From Algoriphagus terrigena DSM 22685 (GTDB lineage Bacteria; Bacteroidota; Bacteroidia; Cytophagales; Cyclobacteriaceae): DNA of 64,000 bases. Where the stretch lies: contig NZ_AUBW01000026.1 in assembly GCF_000429445.1 (NCBI RefSeq), positions 1-64,000 on the forward strand, given 5' to 3'. Each line of letters opens with the position of its first letter. The first letter of the stretch is position 1. Below, piece after piece: positions 8,520 through 17,832 of this stretch. Both the position numbers and the translations under genes were made by a program. The notes below the pieces were generated by a model. It did no database searches. It was not told the DNA's origin and worked only from the letters and a program-made list of their open reading frames with translations.

Positions 8520-9422
8520 ATGCCGAAAAGAGTACTCCTTGCACTGCTGTTTTTGATTCCCTTGATGGGGGCTGCTCAGCAGGTAGCAGACACTGGATTT
8601 GATCCGGTTATTTCAAGTCCTGTCTATCCGCGAGGTCAGGGGCCGGTGGTGTTGATCGATGAAGCGCACCATAATTTCCATACCAAGGACGGGAGATTCA
8701 GTGCTTTTGCCAATGTGATTGAAAAGGACGGTTACGTGGTTGAGGCCTCGGTCGCGCCTTTCACAAAAGAGCAGCTGGAAAAGGGGAAGATTCTGGTTGT
8801 CTCCAACGCATTGAATGCCGCTAGCCTTGAAAGCTGGACTTTGCCTACTCCGCCTGCATTCACTGAGAGTGAGGTCGAAGCAGTTAACAGTTGGGTTAAA
8901 GATGGCGGTTGCCTCTTTTTGATAGCAGATCACATGCCTTTTCCCGGAGCTGCAGAGAACCTAGCCGCATCCTTTGGCTTCAAGTTTTACAATGGCTTCG
9001 CGATGAAAAAGGGAGGCGGCAAAGATATCTTTACACCCGGCGAGGGGTTGATGGAGAATGTCTTGACAAAAGGACGAAATGAAGGTGAATCAGTAACCTC
9101 ACTGCAAAGCTTCACGGGTCAGGCGTTTGAAATCCCAGAAAACGCAGAGCCTGTCATTGTTCTTGATGCCAAATATGAGCTTAAGATGCCGCAGACAGCC
9201 TGGGAATTTACGAAGGACACACCGGTGATTTCAGCCGAAAATTTCGTCCAGGGAGCCTATATGACTTATGGTAAGGGCCGTGTCGTCATCTTTGGAGAGG
9301 CGGCAATGTTTACAGCGCAACTTCAAGGCAAGGACAAAGTGGGGATGAATCAAAAAAGCGCTTCCCAAAATGCTCAGTTTCTGCTTAACATTTTTCATTG
9401 GTTTGACGGCCTGCTTGATTAA
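8520..9422 (+). CDS. Secreted DUF4350/GATase1-like protein
   Basis: Start ATG 8520 gives a signal peptide (MPKRVLLALLFLIPLMGAAQQ); the frame extends 42 codons upstream, but those residues do not look like protein and overlap a possible gene remnant. The 300-residue protein has the flavodoxin-like DUF4350 fold: VVLIDEAHHNFHT near residue 41, LVVSNALN, the FTESEVEAVNSWVKDGGCLFLIADH helix-strand unit, and GKGRVVIFGEAAMFTAQ near the end. Such domains usually sense or bind ligands without a shown enzymatic activity. Probably periplasmic and transcribed alone. Confidence 0.75.
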   Translation: MPKRVLLALLFLIPLMGAAQQVADTGFDPVISSPVYPRGQGPVVLIDEAHHNFHTKDGRFSAFANVIEKDGYVVEASVAPFTKEQLEKGKILVVSNALNAASLESWTLPTPPAFTESEVEAVNSWVKDGGCLFLIADHMPFPGAAENLAASFGFKFYNGFAMKKGGGKDIFTPGEGLMENVLTKGRNEGESVTSLQSFTGQAFEIPENAEPVIVLDAKYELKMPQTAWEFTKDTPVISAENFVQGAYMTYGKGRVVIFGEAAMFTAQLQGKDKVGMNQKSASQNAQFLLNIFHWFDGLLD

Positions 9423-9604
9423 GTTGTCTCATCTTACAGTCGCTACTTTCCAGACCCAGCACTCCTTTTTCCAACAGGAACCCTGAATTTTTCAAGCTCG
9501 GAAGCTTGATTAGCTTCGGCTAAAAGACGTCTGCCTAAACCAGGATTTCAGATTCTCAACGCATGAGACGTTGATTCCGTCAGCTTTGGTTCGTTCCCAA
9601 TCAA

Positions 9605-9672
9605 TGGTCTTTTAAACAAAGTAAAGTTGGTCTTTTAAACAAAGTCCACGGCCATGCCCGGCTATAACTTTG
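9605..9672 (+). promoter_or_regulatory. Putative AraC-activated promoter of the SDR gene
   Basis: Two identical 18-bp direct repeats, TGGTCTTTTAAACAAAGT, lie at 9605-9622 and 9628-9645, 23 bp apart start to start (about two helical turns). A perfect Bacteroidota -7 element TAACTTTG follows at 9665-9672, exactly 19 bp after the place where a -33 TTTG would sit (9642-9645). That position reads AAGT instead, so the second repeat covers a missing -33 box. This is the layout of a promoter that needs an activator bound next to polymerase. An AraC-type gene lies downstream. Confidence 0.55.
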
Positions 9673-9784
9673 CCATCACAAACACAAAAAGACCATGAAA
9701 TCGAGCACGAGGCAAAACCTCACACATTGGTATGATTTTATGCGGTGCGAGATTCCATCTGACCTCTAAAAAAACTATAAACAG

Positions 9785-10792
9785 ATGAAAGCAACAACAA
9801 AAATTACCAATTACAACGGGCAGCTGCAGAAGCCGATCCGCTCGGGCTTCAACAGTACGGCAACAGCCAGTGAGGTCATCAAGGGGATCGACCTGAGCGG
9901 AAAGGTTGCCATCGTAACAGGCGGGAATACCGGCATCGGACTGGAAACCACGCGGGTTCTCGCGGCAGCGGGGGCGACTGTGATCGTCCCTGCAAGAGAT
10001 ATCAAGAAGGCAAAGAGAAACCTCGATGGCTTTGCCCATGTGGAGGTAGAACCGATGGACTTGATGAGTCCAGAATCTATCGATGCGTTTGCCAATAAGT
10101 TCCTGTCTTCAGGCCGGTCGATTGATCTGCTGATCAACAACGCGGGAATCATGTGGGTGCCACTTCGAAGAGACAGCAGGGGCATCGAATCTCAGCTCGC
10201 CACCAACTACCTGGCGCAATTTCAACTGACTGCCAGATTGTGGCCTGCGCTGAAACGGGCAAATGGAGCGAGGGTGATCAACGTTTCGTCCCACGGACAT
10301 CAATTTGCGCCGTTTGATTTTGAAGATCCCAATTTTGATCATAGGGAGTATGAGACCTTGCAAGCCTATGGTCAGTCCAAGACCGCAAGCAATCTATTTG
10401 CCCTGGAGCTGGACACTAGAGGCAAGGAATTCGGCGTAAGAGCCTATTCACTGCATCCCGGATCCATCGGTGGAACCGAATTGGGCAGAGAGGCGCCGCT
10501 GGAATTGTTTCAAGAGATGGGCTTCTGCGATGCGAATGGCAATCTTTTCCCGGAAGTTTTGGCCTCGCTCAAGACAGTGCCGCAAGGAGCCGCGACCACC
10601 GTTTGGTGTGCGACGAGCCCGCTGCTCACCGACATTGGAGGCGTGTATTGTGAAGACGCGGATGTAGCTGAACTGGCTTCTGATGCTGTCGCCTCTCCCG
10701 GTGTGAAGCATTATTCATTGGACGAGTCCAACGCAAAACGACTGTGGAAGTTGAGCGAGGAGATGATTGGCATCACCTTCCAGATTGACTGA
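9785..10792 (+). CDS. Short-chain dehydrogenase/reductase
   Basis: A 335-residue SDR oxidoreductase. The nucleotide-binding motif VTGGNTGIG lies near residues 46-54, NNAG near 118, and the catalytic Tyr-Lys pair in YGQSKTASN near 199, with the Ser in VINVSSHGHQ. It belongs to the branch similar to retinol dehydrogenase/WW-domain oxidoreductases often annotated as probable oxidoreductases; the substrate is unknown. The 5' leader is about 110 bases, with a putative AraC-type operator and promoter at 9605-9672. The araC gene downstream, broken here, is the natural partner. Confidence 0.92.
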   Translation: MKATTKITNYNGQLQKPIRSGFNSTATASEVIKGIDLSGKVAIVTGGNTGIGLETTRVLAAAGATVIVPARDIKKAKRNLDGFAHVEVEPMDLMSPESIDAFANKFLSSGRSIDLLINNAGIMWVPLRRDSRGIESQLATNYLAQFQLTARLWPALKRANGARVINVSSHGHQFAPFDFEDPNFDHREYETLQAYGQSKTASNLFALELDTRGKEFGVRAYSLHPGSIGGTELGREAPLELFQEMGFCDANGNLFPEVLASLKTVPQGAATTVWCATSPLLTDIGGVYCEDADVAELASDAVASPGVKHYSLDESNAKRLWKLSEEMIGITFQID

Positions 10793-10940
10793 CCCTTGCA
10801 CGAATTATTCAAATCTACGGGAGGCTTTGGCTATCTTGGCCATCAGGATGGAGTGGAAAAGCCTCCCGGGATTAAGTAGGGGCGGTTGTAAGCGGTTTTT
10901 TTAAAAACGTATGCAAAACATGAAGTTTACGAATTGACGC

Positions 10941-11775
10941 ATGGACCATATTTCAAAATACCTCACGCCTGAGATCAAGCTTTCTTGCTACGAGGATAAG
11001 TTTTTCAAATCGGAGGTGGTGTTTGAGGACCACATGCTGATCTGGTTTATCTCCGGGGAGACCAAAATCGTACAGACCAACGAAACGCATACCTTCAAGA
11101 AAGGCGAGTATTTTTCTGATTCCCAGAAATAAGCCTGCCACGATCATCAACTATCCGAAAGACGGTCTGCCACACAAGACTGTCGTGATGCATTTGACAG
11201 CCAAGATTCTGCGGAATTTTTACAGTGGAATGGATGTGCAGACGAAGACTGTGCCTTTTTCGGAAATTCGTGCCTATGGCAATCATCCCTTTTTGGAAAG
11301 TTGCCTTGCATCCGTCATTCCTTACTTTGAGATGACGCAGCCCTTTCCGGAGAATCTGGCTTTGCTTAAGATCACCGAAGCGATCACTATCCTCAGGGCA
11401 ATTGATCCTGAGATTGACGCGGTGCTGGCGCACTTTGACGATCCTTATAAGGTCGAGCTGGTCAGTTTTATGGAGAAAAACTACATGTTCAACATGCCAA
11501 TGGAGAAGTTTGGCTACCTGACGGGCAGGAGCCTGACCACGTTTAAGCGTGACTTTCAAAAGGCATTTAATAGCACTCCACAGCGCTGGCTGACCCAAAA
11601 AAGGCTGGAACTGGCCCATTATCAAATCACCGAACTGAAAAGCAAGCCGGTAGATGTATGCTATGAGACGGGATTTGAGAATCTTTCGCACTTTTCATAC
11701 GCCTTCAAGAAGCGCTTTGGCTATGCCCCGACAGATCTTATCAGTGGAAAAGCTCCCATCAGCAGGACGAGTTAA
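10941..11775 (+). pseudogene. AraC family regulator, broken by a one-base frameshift
   Basis: The N-terminal cupin-like domain reads from ATG 10941 to HTFKKGEY and then hits a TAA at 11130-11132. Skipping one T in the five-T run at 11111-11115 restores an uninterrupted frame (FLIPRNKPATIINYPKDGLP...) running to the stop at 11773-11775, giving about 277 residues. The C-terminal part has the two AraC helix-turn-helix motifs: MEKFGYLTGRSLTTFKRDF and ISHFSYAFKKRFGYAP-like NLSHFSYAFKKRF. It is either a recent pseudogene or a homopolymer sequencing error. If functional it should control the upstream SDR gene through the repeats at 9605-9645. Confidence 0.85.
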
Positions 11776-11789
11776 ACAAACCACGACAC

Positions 11790-12929
11790 ATGCCCGAGAA
11801 GTTTGAATACACGACCATCGCAAACCGCCTCACTGCCCGATTTCCCGTGGCAAGTTATGTCGGAATCCAGGTGAACTTTTGGATGGTCGCCAACATCCTG
11901 CTGGTAACCCTGATGGAGCTACAGGGGCAGATAATCGGTCAGATTTTCGGGCTTCCTATGGTCGGGCGATTTGGCGCGATGTTGTTGTTTGCTGTGATGC
12001 TTGGAGTGCTGTATGGAGTAACTCTTGGCCTGACTGGGTATTACCTCGACAGAAAGCTCTTGAGGAAATTGTCGCTTGGGAAGATAATCCTGTTTAAAAC
12101 GCTGATCTCACTGACGCTTCTCATTGTGATTTCATGGCTTTTGCGGTTCGTCTTTTTTGACCTGCTAATTTCACCCTCGCTGGGCATGAAGGCCAGTGCG
12201 CTGGATCCTAGATCGTGGCATTTACTTTTCTACCTGCTATTGCTTTACTATTTTTTTATGACCCTTGGGATCAGTTTTATCAATCAAGTCAACAAGAAAT
12301 ACGGACCCGGAGTATTGCTGCCGCTGCTTTTGGGCAAGTACCAAAATCCGAGAGAGGAAGAGCGCATCTTCATGTTTATGGATTTAAAGTCGTCCACTGC
12401 TGCTGCCGAGCAGTTAGGGCATTTGAGGTATAGTGCCTTTATCAGGGATTGTTTTTCGGATATCAACGACGTCCTGTTTCCTTTTCGTGCCCAAGTCTAC
12501 CAATATGTCGGCGACGAAATCGTAGTGATGTGGCCTGCGGGCGAAGGATTGAGCGATCATCGGTGCGTTCGCTTTTATTTTGCCTGCAAGCGTCAGTTTC
12601 AAAATAGGGCTGAACATTATCTGAAAAACTATGGCTTCCTTCCAGTCTTCAAGGCCGGTGTACATCTTGGGAAAGTCACGGCTGTGGAGATCGGCGAAGT
12701 CAAAAAAGACATTGCCTACCACGGAGATACCCTGAATACTGCCGCCAGGATACAAAGTGTGTGCAACGAATACGGTAAGGACTTTCTCGTGTCAGAATAC
12801 CTGCTTGACAGAGCGGGGGCAAGCCCTTACTTAATTACCGAAAATCTAGGAATGATCCTGCTCAGAGGAAAGACAGAGCGGGTGGGAGTGGTCAGTGTGG
12901 ATTGGACTGACCACGCGGAATCTGTCTGA
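11790..12929 (+). CDS. Membrane-anchored class III adenylate/guanylate cyclase
   Basis: A 379-residue protein starting at ATG 11790. The N-terminal ~170 residues hold four or five membrane helices; the C-terminal part is a class III cyclase domain. The first metal Asp is in FMFMDLKSSTAAAEQ, the second in YVGDEIVVMWP, and the transition-state Asn/Arg pair in GDTLNTAARIQ. It should make cAMP (or cGMP) at the inner membrane face in response to an unknown membrane signal. It starts 14 bases after the araC pseudogene and may share its transcript. No cyclic-nucleotide receptor gene is in the window. Confidence 0.9.
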   Translation: MPEKFEYTTIANRLTARFPVASYVGIQVNFWMVANILLVTLMELQGQIIGQIFGLPMVGRFGAMLLFAVMLGVLYGVTLGLTGYYLDRKLLRKLSLGKIILFKTLISLTLLIVISWLLRFVFFDLLISPSLGMKASALDPRSWHLLFYLLLLYYFFMTLGISFINQVNKKYGPGVLLPLLLGKYQNPREEERIFMFMDLKSSTAAAEQLGHLRYSAFIRDCFSDINDVLFPFRAQVYQYVGDEIVVMWPAGEGLSDHRCVRFYFACKRQFQNRAEHYLKNYGFLPVFKAGVHLGKVTAVEIGEVKKDIAYHGDTLNTAARIQSVCNEYGKDFLVSEYLLDRAGASPYLITENLGMILLRGKTERVGVVSVDWTDHAESV

Positions 12930-13065
12930 AAGGTGATTTTCGGACACGGACCTAAGCTCGGTCAAAGATTCAAGCTTGCTGTCAGAATCAATAGGCAAGT
13001 GATGAACCGGAAGTTAGCTCCGTTGTGTCGACTTGGAGGCCACTCTCTTCGAACTCCCCTATTTT

Positions 13066-14613
13066 TCACTTCAACTCAGTCTCTCCCGCCTCGGGCATTT
13101 TCTTGCCGACAACTCCCTCGTGAAACTGGATCATTTCCTTCAGTTTTTCAGGTTCTGAAGCAGCCAGGTTTTTGGTCTGAGAGATATCGGTTTTCAGGTT
13201 ATAGAGCTGATATTCTGGCAAATTTCCGGTTTCGATGTTGACAGGCTGAAGAACCGGATTTCCTTTGTGGGGAGGGATCATCACGTAGCTACCCATACGT
13301 AGCGCCGTTCGGCCGGTAGCTTCAATGATCAGATTTTCACGGCCTTTTTGACTTTTGCCGAGGAATGCATCCAGGATGTTTTCGCTGTCCTGCCCTTTTT
13401 CACCGCTGCCTGTCAGTGCTGCAAAAGAAGTCAGGAAATCCACCTGACAGACCAGTGCATCAGACACCTGAGGCTGGATTTTCTTTTTCCAGTAGATTAA
13501 GAAAGGTACCCGTGTTCCGGCTTCCAGCAAACTGTACTTCCCGCCTCGGAGCGGTCCGGCTGCGGTATGCGTGCCGTTTTTCTCCACCGCATCATCGTAA
13601 TAGCCGTCGTTGAGCACGGGGCCATTGTCGCTGCTGAAGACGATGAGTGTGTTTTCCAACAGGCCTTCTTGCTCCAGCGTTTTGACAAATTCGCCAACCA
13701 CCCAATCGGCCTCCAAGATCACATCGCCTCTTGGGCCGAGGCCTGATTTACCCACAAATCTTGGATTAGGCGTGCGGGGCACGTGTGGTTCCTGCAGGGC
13801 ATAATAGAGGAAAAAGGGCTTTTCTTTATTCGACTTGACAAAAGCTTGGGCTTTTTGCAGGAAATGGTCTGCCATCGTGGTGTCGTTCCAAAGGGCAGCC
13901 TTTCCGCCTTTCATAAAGCCGATCCTCGGAATGCCGTTGACGATGCTATTGTGGTGCCCATGATGCCACTTCATCGTGGTGAGTTCGGGATTGTCTTTGC
14001 CGGTAGGCTCTCCTTCGAAGTTTTTCTCATAATCCACTTCAATCGGATCGTTTGGATCGAGGTTATCCACCCGGTCGTTGTGGATGTACCCGGTCGGCAC
14101 ACGATCCTATGTCGCCGCCAGGATATAACTGTAGTCGAATCCAACTTCATTTGGACCGGGCGTGATGCTGCCATTCCAATCAGCTTGGCCTGAACCTAGC
14201 CCCAAATGCCATTTGCCGACGATTCCCGTCTCGTACCATTGCGCTTTCAGCATCTTCGGCAGCGTCATCTGAGCTGTGTCGATCAACAGGGGAGCAGTGC
14301 CGGGAAGGATCTTGGCGTCTTTGTTTCTCCAGGGATAGACTCCGGTAAGCAAGGCGTATCGACTCGGTGTGCAGGTCGCCGAAGTCGCATACCCGTTGGT
14401 AAAACGGACGCCGCCGGTGGCGAGTCGGTCGATATTTGGTGTGGATAACTGTGTCGCTCCGTAGGCACTCAGGTCTCCGTAACCCAGATCATCCAGATAA
14501 ATAATGACGATATTGGGTTTGGTTTCCGGGCTGTTTTTTCCGGCAGTTTTGGGAGTGCTGCAGCTGATGCCAAACAAAATCAGCAAACCAAAACTTAAAA
14601 TTCTAGTGTACAT
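13066..14613 (-). pseudogene. Lipoprotein sulfatase interrupted by an in-frame TAG
   Basis: One continuous 515-codon minus-strand frame except for a TAG at 14109-14107. Upstream part (168 residues): lipoprotein signal with lipobox GISC, metal motif YLDDLGYGD, and sulfatase modification motif C-T-P-S-R starting at Cys81. Downstream part (343 further codons) begins DRVPTGYIHNDRV and includes FFLYYALQEPHVPR, SSDNGP and the C-terminal domain. In relatives the two parts are joined by one residue at the TAG position, so this is a single nonsense codon, not a frameshift. The gene is probably inactive, or read through at low level. TAG is used as a normal stop by lptB and the GH3 gene here. Confidence 0.85.
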
Positions 14614-14842
14614 GTGAACAAAAATTTACTGAATTTCTTTTTGAATAGGCAGTTGACAATAGCCGGTTAATATAGACAACTAGTATTTAGCCTCTCTCTT
14701 TTTACTGGATTGGGAGTTTCGAGAAGCGTTTACATTTCAGCAATTTCTAGACAAACTTCAAAATAACCAGGGCGGTTTCGGCGCGAAAACGAAGGGAATT
14801 TGATAGGATATGGGAGGTTATTTGTTAATAACAGGCAAAAAA

Positions 14843-14870
14843 AATCCCCCGAGGGAAGCTCGGGGGATTA
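14843..14870 (-). terminator. Intrinsic terminator of the 361 aa lipoprotein gene
   Basis: Arms AATCCCCCGAG and CTCGGGGGATT with a five-base loop; read on the minus strand it is followed by eight T. It lies 20 bases past the lipoprotein stop codon. Confidence 0.85.
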
Positions 14871-14889
14871 GAATTATTAAAGGGTTAAC

Positions 14890-15975
14890 TCAGTTGGCAG
14901 GACATTCAATTATAGCTTGTACCGCCGTTTTAATACCGTAGTAGTCAGCTTTAGGAAGTCCTGAAATGGTATATGAACTTCCTGTTACGTTGTTGAATTT
15001 GTATAGAAATTGACCGGGAGCGGGGTTGTTATTATTCTGAAGTCCCGGAATAGTTCCATTATCTACATCACTTTGGCCAAATGGTTGTACAAATAGAGAG
15101 CCCGGCAGTAAATTACCTTCTTCGTCAAAAGATTCGTCACCGAACACGTAACCGCTAAGAAGGGTTACTGTTATTTTTACAAGTTCTTCTCCTTGTTCAC
15201 CTAGTTCCTCTGCAGCAATAGCATTTCCTACATGAGTGTATTGGGCACCGGCCTGAAGTTTTACACCGAGAAGAAGGTCAGATAAAGAGGAGTATTCAGA
15301 GAAATTTTTACCAGGATTGTATTCAAACCCCTCAGTCCAAGACCCTTCTTCCGGACCAAAGCAATTAGGCTCTGGACAATCTGTTTGGATGGTATACACA
15401 AAGTGCCTTCCTTGTTGTCCTGGTATGTTGTTGATAAAAGCTGTTCCTTCACCCCAGTATCTTGTAGTACCGTCAGCAAGCTGGAGGACAACCCCCAAAT
15501 CGAAATTAACACCGTCAATTGCTGGGTAAACGTCAGCAATTCCTGCAATCGGGATAACGAAGGATGGACTAGCGGACGTATTTACAGTCAATACACCATT
15601 TAGTGCGCCTAGGTTGGCAAGTGAAGTATGATTACCAAGGAAGTAGGCATACGAAACAGGGCTAATTCCTGAAGGCGTAATATCTATGTAGATATTAGTC
15701 TGATCATTCGAGACAACAATGTCCCCATAATCCGCTGCTTGGATTGCGGCACTACCTTGAAGCCTCCTAATGTTTTTAGTTGTTGCTTGCCCACAAATAG
15801 TTCTAAGATTTACCCCACTTGTAGCTCCAAAAGGACTCAACTTGTATCCCGCTTTTTCTGCTACTGCCTGCTCATTTGCCAAGTCAGCATCCTCAAATGT
15901 GGCCATCTGGCTACATGAGCTTAGAATCAACCCCGTCAGAGCCAATCCTAGAAGTTTTGTTGTAAAAATTCTCAT
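14890..15975 (-). CDS. Hypothetical lipoprotein, 361 aa
   Basis: Starts with a lipoprotein signal, MRIFTTKLLGLALTGLILSSC (lipobox LSSC). The mature part is rich in Gly, Asn, Ser and Thr with predicted beta strands throughout and five cysteines, as in many Bacteroidota surface lipoproteins. No named domain is recognised. It stands alone, with a good terminator 20 bases downstream and about 280 bases of AT-rich sequence upstream, so its expression is probably independently controlled. Confidence 0.75.
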   Translation of the reverse strand: MRIFTTKLLGLALTGLILSSCSQMATFEDADLANEQAVAEKAGYKLSPFGATSGVNLRTICGQATTKNIRRLQGSAAIQAADYGDIVVSNDQTNIYIDITPSGISPVSYAYFLGNHTSLANLGALNGVLTVNTSASPSFVIPIAGIADVYPAIDGVNFDLGVVLQLADGTTRYWGEGTAFINNIPGQQGRHFVYTIQTDCPEPNCFGPEEGSWTEGFEYNPGKNFSEYSSLSDLLLGVKLQAGAQYTHVGNAIAAEELGEQGEELVKITVTLLSGYVFGDESFDEEGNLLPGSLFVQPFGQSDVDNGTIPGLQNNNNPAPGQFLYKFNNVTGSSYTISGLPKADYYGIKTAVQAIIECPAN

Positions 15976-16255
15976 AGGTTTTGTTTTTTGTTTAAATGTA
16001 AATGAATGTTATATACGAAAAAATGTTCTTGAAACTATTTTATGAAAATAATGATAAATTACTAAAGAAAAATTCAATCTGTGGAATCGATAATGTAATT
16101 GATCGTCGAATATTCTAATTTTGAGGCCATTGTCCTTGTATTATTCAATCTAGGCCGCTAAACTTTTGGACGGCTTTTACTAAATCAGCCAGCTTTTTTC
16201 AGGTTCTCTTTAACATTTCATTCCAATAGCTAGTTTAGGCTGGATAATTATTCCT

Positions 16256-17722
16256 ATGACCAAAAAAGCTCTCATCGTCGGTTCCGGAATCGCAGGCCTA
16301 GCTGCTTCCGTTCGTTTGGCGGCAAAGGGATACCAGGTGGAGGTCTTCGATGCCAACACTTATCCCGGTGGGAAGCTTTCGCAGATTCAAAACGGCGGCT
16401 ACCGGTTTGACGCCGGGCCATCACTTTTTACGATGCCGGAGTTGGTGGACGAGCTTTTTGTCCTGGCTGGGAAAAAGCCAGAGGAGTTCTTTGAGTACGA
16501 AAGACTGGAACTGATCTGTCGCTACTTCTGGGAAGACGGCACGAAACTTAGCGCTTGGGCGGATTCCAGTAGCTTTGCGGAAGAAGTAGAGACAGAGCTA
16601 GGAGAACCGGCATGGAAAGTTAAAAATGCGCTGAAACAGTCTGCCTTTATCTACGGGCACTTGGCGCCGCTGTTTTTGGAAAAATCCCTGCACCGACTCT
16701 CGACCTGGACTGGACCAAAAGCCATGAAATCCTACCTGAAGATGGGGAAGCTGGGTATCTTCACGACCATGAACACTGCCAACGAGAAGCAGTTTTCACA
16801 TCCCAAACTCGTACAGCTTTTCAACCGGTATGCGACTTACAACGGTTCTGACCCCTATCAGACACCAGCTACCCTGAATATCATCCCGCATCTGGAATTC
16901 AATCGGGGCGCTTTTTTTCCAAAGAATGGAATGCACGACATCACCACCAGCCTGTTTAGTCTGGCCCAGTCGCTGGGCGTGACCTTCCATTTCAACACCA
17001 AGGTGGAGGAAATCCTTGTGGAAGATGGAAAAGCCGTTGGACTCAGTTCCCGGGAAAAAAAATTCCCGGCAGATGTGGTGGTCAACAACATGGACATGGT
17101 CAATGCCTACAAGACCATCCTCCGGAAGCAGAAACAACCCAAGATGCTGCTCAGTCAGCCCAAATCGAGTTCTGCGTTGATCTTTTACTGGGGAGTACAA
17201 AGCGTTTTCCCGGAACTGGAGCTGCACAATATCCTCTTTTCGGAAGACTATCAGACGGAGTTTGCACATATTTTCAAACACGGAACGATCTATCATGATC
17301 CCACGGTGTACATCAACATCACCTCAGTCCACAAACCGGACGATGCGCCGCCGGGTTGCATGAATTGGTTTACCATGATCAATGTGCCCAACAATCAGGG
17401 ACAAGACTGGGATCTGCTGATAGCCGAAGCGCGGAAAAATATCATCGCTAAGATCAACCGGGTTCTGAAAACCGAGCTCGAGCCCCTGATCGAAGTCGAA
17501 GAAATCCTCGATCCCAGATCGATCGAACTGAAGACGTCCTCCGCGCAGGGCGCGCTCTACGGCAATAGTTCCAACAACCGTTTTGCGGCTTTCCTCCGCC
17601 ACGCAAATTATTCTTCATCGATCAAAAACCTCTATTTCTGCGGTGGCTCAGTGCATCCGGGCGGCGGGATTCCGCTTTCGTTGCTTTCGGCTAAGATCAT
17701 GAGTGAGATGATCGGGCAGTGA
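16256..17722 (+). CDS. crtD: Carotenoid desaturase of the CrtI/CrtD family
   Basis: A 488-residue FAD-dependent desaturase. The dinucleotide-binding motif GSGIAGLAASVRLAAKG lies near residues 8-24, followed by PGGKLSQ and the RFDAGPSLFTMP segment; the C-terminus has the FAD-binding CGGSVHPGGGIPLSLLSAK signature. The SLFTMPELVDELF and RYFWEDGTKLSAW features match Bacteroidota 1-hydroxycarotenoid 3,4-desaturases (CrtD) better than phytoene desaturases (CrtI) as I know them, so it likely adds the 3,4 double bond during synthesis of a monocyclic carotenoid. No other carotenoid gene is adjacent. The family is certain; the exact substrate is inferred. Confidence 0.8.
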   Translation: MTKKALIVGSGIAGLAASVRLAAKGYQVEVFDANTYPGGKLSQIQNGGYRFDAGPSLFTMPELVDELFVLAGKKPEEFFEYERLELICRYFWEDGTKLSAWADSSSFAEEVETELGEPAWKVKNALKQSAFIYGHLAPLFLEKSLHRLSTWTGPKAMKSYLKMGKLGIFTTMNTANEKQFSHPKLVQLFNRYATYNGSDPYQTPATLNIIPHLEFNRGAFFPKNGMHDITTSLFSLAQSLGVTFHFNTKVEEILVEDGKAVGLSSREKKFPADVVVNNMDMVNAYKTILRKQKQPKMLLSQPKSSSALIFYWGVQSVFPELELHNILFSEDYQTEFAHIFKHGTIYHDPTVYINITSVHKPDDAPPGCMNWFTMINVPNNQGQDWDLLIAEARKNIIAKINRVLKTELEPLIEVEEILDPRSIELKTSSAQGALYGNSSNNRFAAFLRHANYSSSIKNLYFCGGSVHPGGGIPLSLLSAKIMSEMIGQ

Positions 17723-17832
17723 TCGTTTTGATTCTTGAGTAGGGAGAGGAATTCGATTTTTTGATAAATTCTGTTAATTAAATCTCTCGGCTCCAGTGAG
17801 TTTTTATTTTTGGATAATCACTTTAAGAATTC

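Noticed and set aside
12933-13241. 102-codon plus-strand frame after the cyclase
   Set aside because: Overlaps the 3' end of the minus-strand sulfatase and has no motif.
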